Source of the DNA: JAJZIH01 sp021785265 | Lineage (GTDB): Bacteria > Pseudomonadota > Gammaproteobacteria > JAKAQQ01 | Reading direction: 5' to 3' | Length of the DNA: 64,000 bases | Assembly (NCBI GenBank): GCA_027338645.1 | Contig: DAHWSH010000012.1 | Span: forward strand, 41,161 to 105,160 | Shown here: positions 61,954 through 64,000 of the stretch, piece after piece | Position numbering within the stretch: position 1 is the stretch's first letter | Layout: each line of letters begins with the position of its first letter | Program-made: the position numbers and the translations under genes | The notes under the pieces: model-generated | Databases searched by the model: none | Told to the model about the DNA's origin: nothing | The model's input: the letters and a program-made list of their open reading frames with translations, nothing else

Positions 61954-63702
61954 TCAGACGGGTTCGGTGCCAGGCGGCTCAGCCGGATTTTTGAGGGGCG
62001 CCGCTTGGGCGGCGAGTCTCGGGGTGAAGTCCTGGAGGGCTTGAGGTGTGGCACAGACAATGAGTTCGTCTCCGACCTGAAGCACGGTCCCCCCATTGGG
62101 AATGAGTGAGTGGTCGCTCCGGATCACGCTCATGATGACGAGATCCTGGAGTCCGAGCGCGCGGATCTCCTGACCCGCCACCGGGGCTCCTGCGGCGACT
62201 CTCAACCGGTAGAGGCGATCCCCGGTTTTCCCGAGGGCGATTCCCTGATCCCCAGAGAGCTGTTCGACGAGCTGGCTCGAGACCAGATCTCCCTCCAGAT
62301 GGAGTTCATGACGTTGCAACAGATCGACCACGGTTTCGTAGTACAGACGCCGGTGAACCGGACTTTCGATCGGAGAGGCAACCTGTGCCTCATACAGGGT
62401 GGGATAGCGCGTCCGCCGGCTCAGGGCGAACTGGACAAAAAAACTCAAGGCGACCGCCAGCATGATGGGTACGATCAGGCGGTAGCCTCCGGTCAGTTCG
62501 GTGGCAAGAATCAGCGCGGCAATGGGCACGCGAGCCGCTCCGGCGAACACCGCAGCCATGCCGACCACCGCGAAGGCGGTTTCGCTGACGTCCCGGACGC
62601 CCACGAAATGCAGGAACGCGGAGACGGCGGCGCCCAGGAAGATGCCGACGAAGAGGGTGGGTGCAAAAACCCCACCGGAACCGCCTGAACCGATCGTGAA
62701 AGACAGGGTCACGATCTTGCCGATCATGAGCAGGAGGAGGAATCCGAGTGACCACCCCAGAGCACCCTGGAGCCCGAGCTGCATGTAGCCGTAGCCTCCA
62801 CCCAGGATGCCGGGCAGCACGCTGCCGATCAATCCCACAACAAGTCCGCCGATGGCTGGCTTCACGTGATTGGGAACTGGGAGCCGATGGAACAGTTCCC
62901 GGATCCCGTAGAAGACGTTGGGCAGGATGGCACCGACCCCACCGGCCAGGATGCCCAAGATCCCAAACCAGACCAGGTCCAGCGGGTTTGAAAACGTGGT
63001 TTTGGGGAGGATAAAGAGCGGAGACCAGCCCTCGATGGCACCGGTGATCCCGTACGCGACGGCTGAGGAGATCAGGGCATAGAGCAGGGCATCTCCTTCA
63101 AACGCCATCCGGGCATAGAGGACCTCAACCGCGAAAATCGCCATCCCCAGAGGGCTCTTGAAAATGGCCGAAAGCCCTGCGGCCACACCCATCAGGACGA
63201 TGTAGCGCCGTTCGGACTCAGAAAGCCGAAACACTCTCGCGACGGTTGATCCCACGCCCGCTGAAATCGCGGATGTCGGACCTTCGCGACCTGCCGATCC
63301 GCCGGAACCGATCGTAATCGCGCTGGCCAGCGTCTTGATGAATGTCACTCGAGGGCGGATGACACCGGCGTGTTCATGGAAGGACTTGACCACGGCATCA
63401 GTGCCGTCGCCTTCGGCATCGGGAGCAAAGGTATAGACGAGAAATCCGGCCAGAAGGCCTCCGGCTGTCGTGGCCAGCGGGATTCCCCAGTAAAAGTGGA
63501 AGCCCGGCGGCTTCAGGGAGTGGCTGGCGGTGGCCACGGTCAGAAAGCGGTATCCCGACAGGGGGGTCAAAATCAAGACTTCACCCATGTGGATGAGCCA
63601 AAGGAACAGTTGGGCCCCAAACCCGCCGATCAGGCCGAGGAAGACAGAAAACAGGATGAGCCGCGGAGTCGGATCAAGCCGTTGGAACCAACGAAAGTCC
63701 AT
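61954..63702 (-). CDS. ClC-family chloride channel with TrkA-C tail
   Basis: A 582-residue membrane protein. The selectivity regions of ClC proteins are visible as IGSGGSAGREGPTS (with the gating Glu of GREGP) and GSGGSGGVFAPTLFVG. About ten membrane spans run to residue 430. The soluble C-terminus from about 500 is an RCK/TrkA-C domain (PVAGQEIRALGLQDLVIMSVIR, LQVGDELIVCA) instead of the more usual CBS pair, suggesting ligand gating. It may be a channel or a Cl-/H+ exchanger, the latter relevant to acid resistance. The start codon has no ribosome site and lies next to a TATAAT. Confidence 0.9.
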   Translation of the reverse strand: MDFRWFQRLDPTPRLILFSVFLGLIGGFGAQLFLWLIHMGEVLILTPLSGYRFLTVATASHSLKPPGFHFYWGIPLATTAGGLLAGFLVYTFAPDAEGDGTDAVVKSFHEHAGVIRPRVTFIKTLASAITIGSGGSAGREGPTSAISAGVGSTVARVFRLSESERRYIVLMGVAAGLSAIFKSPLGMAIFAVEVLYARMAFEGDALLYALISSAVAYGITGAIEGWSPLFILPKTTFSNPLDLVWFGILGILAGGVGAILPNVFYGIRELFHRLPVPNHVKPAIGGLVVGLIGSVLPGILGGGYGYMQLGLQGALGWSLGFLLLLMIGKIVTLSFTIGSGGSGGVFAPTLFVGIFLGAAVSAFLHFVGVRDVSETAFAVVGMAAVFAGAARVPIAALILATELTGGYRLIVPIMLAVALSFFVQFALSRRTRYPTLYEAQVASPIESPVHRRLYYETVVDLLQRHELHLEGDLVSSQLVEQLSGDQGIALGKTGDRLYRLRVAAGAPVAGQEIRALGLQDLVIMSVIRSDHSLIPNGGTVLQVGDELIVCATPQALQDFTPRLAAQAAPLKNPAEPPGTEPV

Positions 63703-63724
63703 CCGATCATTATAGGGTGATCGG
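63703..63724 (-). promoter_or_regulatory. clc promoter -10 inside an inverted repeat
   Basis: A perfect inverted repeat CCGATCA (63703-63709) and TGATCGG (63718-63724) flanks 8 bp. On the minus strand this region contains TATAAT (63714-63709), seven bases before the ClC ATG. The transcript would start at or within a few bases of the start codon. No -35 match is seen. Confidence 0.55.
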
Positions 63725-63787
63725 AATATCCATGCGGGATGAGGTAGAGGCTCGGTTGCCGGGCGGTTTTCCGGGGCAAGCCAGGGT

Positions 63788-63832
63788 TGGTGGCTACGGG
63801 TGGACTCGAACCACCGACCTCAGCATTATGAG
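63788..63832 (-). pseudogene. tRNA-Met (CAT) 3' half, truncated
   Basis: On the minus strand the sequence from the anticodon loop CTCATAA (anticodon CAT) through the T-arm (GGTGGTTCGAGTCCACC), the acceptor 3' strand CGTAGCC, the discriminator A and CCA is intact and matches elongator tRNA-Met. Upstream of the loop the D-arm and acceptor 5' strand are absent. The cut lies at the anticodon loop, a common recombination point for tRNA-targeting integrases. Confidence 0.85.
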
Positions 63833-63858
63833 CATGGTTCGTTACGACTAAATGCGTG

Positions 63859-64000
63859 TGGTGGATTCAACTCTGAAGTGCAACTTCACTGACGGGCCAA
63901 GGGGGCAAGCTGCGGTCGCATCGTGGCTTTCCCGACTGGCCAGTCGAAGGAGCACCGATGAGACACTACACGCAGCTGACCCAGGAGCAACGAGACCCGA
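63859..64000 (+). mobile_element. IS30-family insertion sequence, left end
   Basis: GGTGGATTCAACTCTGAAGTGCAAC (about 63860 on) looks like an IS30-type terminal repeat, in which GATTCAA and a GCAAC box recur. The transposase start follows 98 bases later. The exact end is estimated. The element runs off the window, and 26 bases of unidentified sequence separate it from the tRNA-Met fragment. Confidence 0.7.
63958..64000 (+). CDS. IS30-family transposase, N-terminal 14 residues
   Basis: The ATG at 63958 follows GAAGGAG at six bases. The visible product, MRHYTQLTQEQRDP, matches the start of IS30-family transposases, which usually read YTQLTQEQRYQI before the helix-turn-helix. The rest lies beyond the window, so integrity cannot be judged. 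Confidence 0.8.
   Translation, partial: MRHYTQLTQEQRDP

Overview
This is a high-GC window from a bacterium that looks like a non-enteric gammaproteobacterium. The evidence is a single long PurL with a fused amidotransferase, the zapB-like/zapA/6S/fau block, pepP-ubiH-ubiI, the EF-P lysylation genes epmA and epmB, asd-fimV-truA, accD-folC-SPOR-cvpA-purF, FimX, and tRNA genes that encode their own CCA end. The genus cannot be fixed from these data.

Layout. (1) 1-12.05 kb: the 3' part of purL, then a complete five-enzyme histidine degradation set. hutU is coupled to an MFS transporter. hutI, hutH and a Sel1-repeat/2-oxoglutarate oxygenase form a minus-strand operon. hutF and hutG run divergently on the plus strand. 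(2) 12.2-15.8 kb: rplM-rpsI, tRNA-Gln, a gene-poor 0.7 kb, rpiA, a lysine/alanine-rich histone H1-like protein and an EVE-domain protein. (3) 15.8-30.1 kb: fau, a candidate 6S RNA, zapA and a ZapB-like gene on the minus strand. Opposite them run a UPF0149 gene, pepP, two ubiquinone FAD hydroxylases, an AddB-like/AddA-like helicase-nuclease pair and parC. (4) 30.1-35.2 kb: fimX-epmB facing away from efp-epmA-fRMsr, so EF-P sits next to both of its lysylation genes. (5) 35.4-52.1 kb: psd, prmB-aroC-asd, fimV, truA, accD-folC-SPOR protein-cvpA-purF, lpxH, gltX, cysS, folD. This is ordinary core metabolism in tight, often 4-bp-overlapping operons.

(6) 52.3-64.0 kb is more accessory. A tRNA series (Pro, Arg, then His and Lys) is split by sdpR-sdpI, a decayed IS5-family transposase and a secreted alpha/beta hydrolase with a strong, dyad-flanked promoter. 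After tRNA-Lys come an isochorismatase-like hydrolase, a DHA2 efflux pump, a small membrane protein on the opposite strand, and a VOC protein coupled to a MerR/TipAS-type regulator. A methyltransferase and a ClC channel with a TrkA-C tail follow. The window ends in a truncated tRNA-Met and the left end of an IS30-family element.

How it works together. The hut genes convert histidine to glutamate, formate and ammonia by the formimidoylglutamate deiminase route. The transporter and the oxygenase are locked into the hut transcripts by 4-bp overlaps, although neither is a classical hut gene, and this is the most interesting arrangement in the window. The most mobile part is 52.5-61 kb, which collects resistance- and immunity-like functions around tRNA genes. 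I saw no CRISPR array and no complete prophage.
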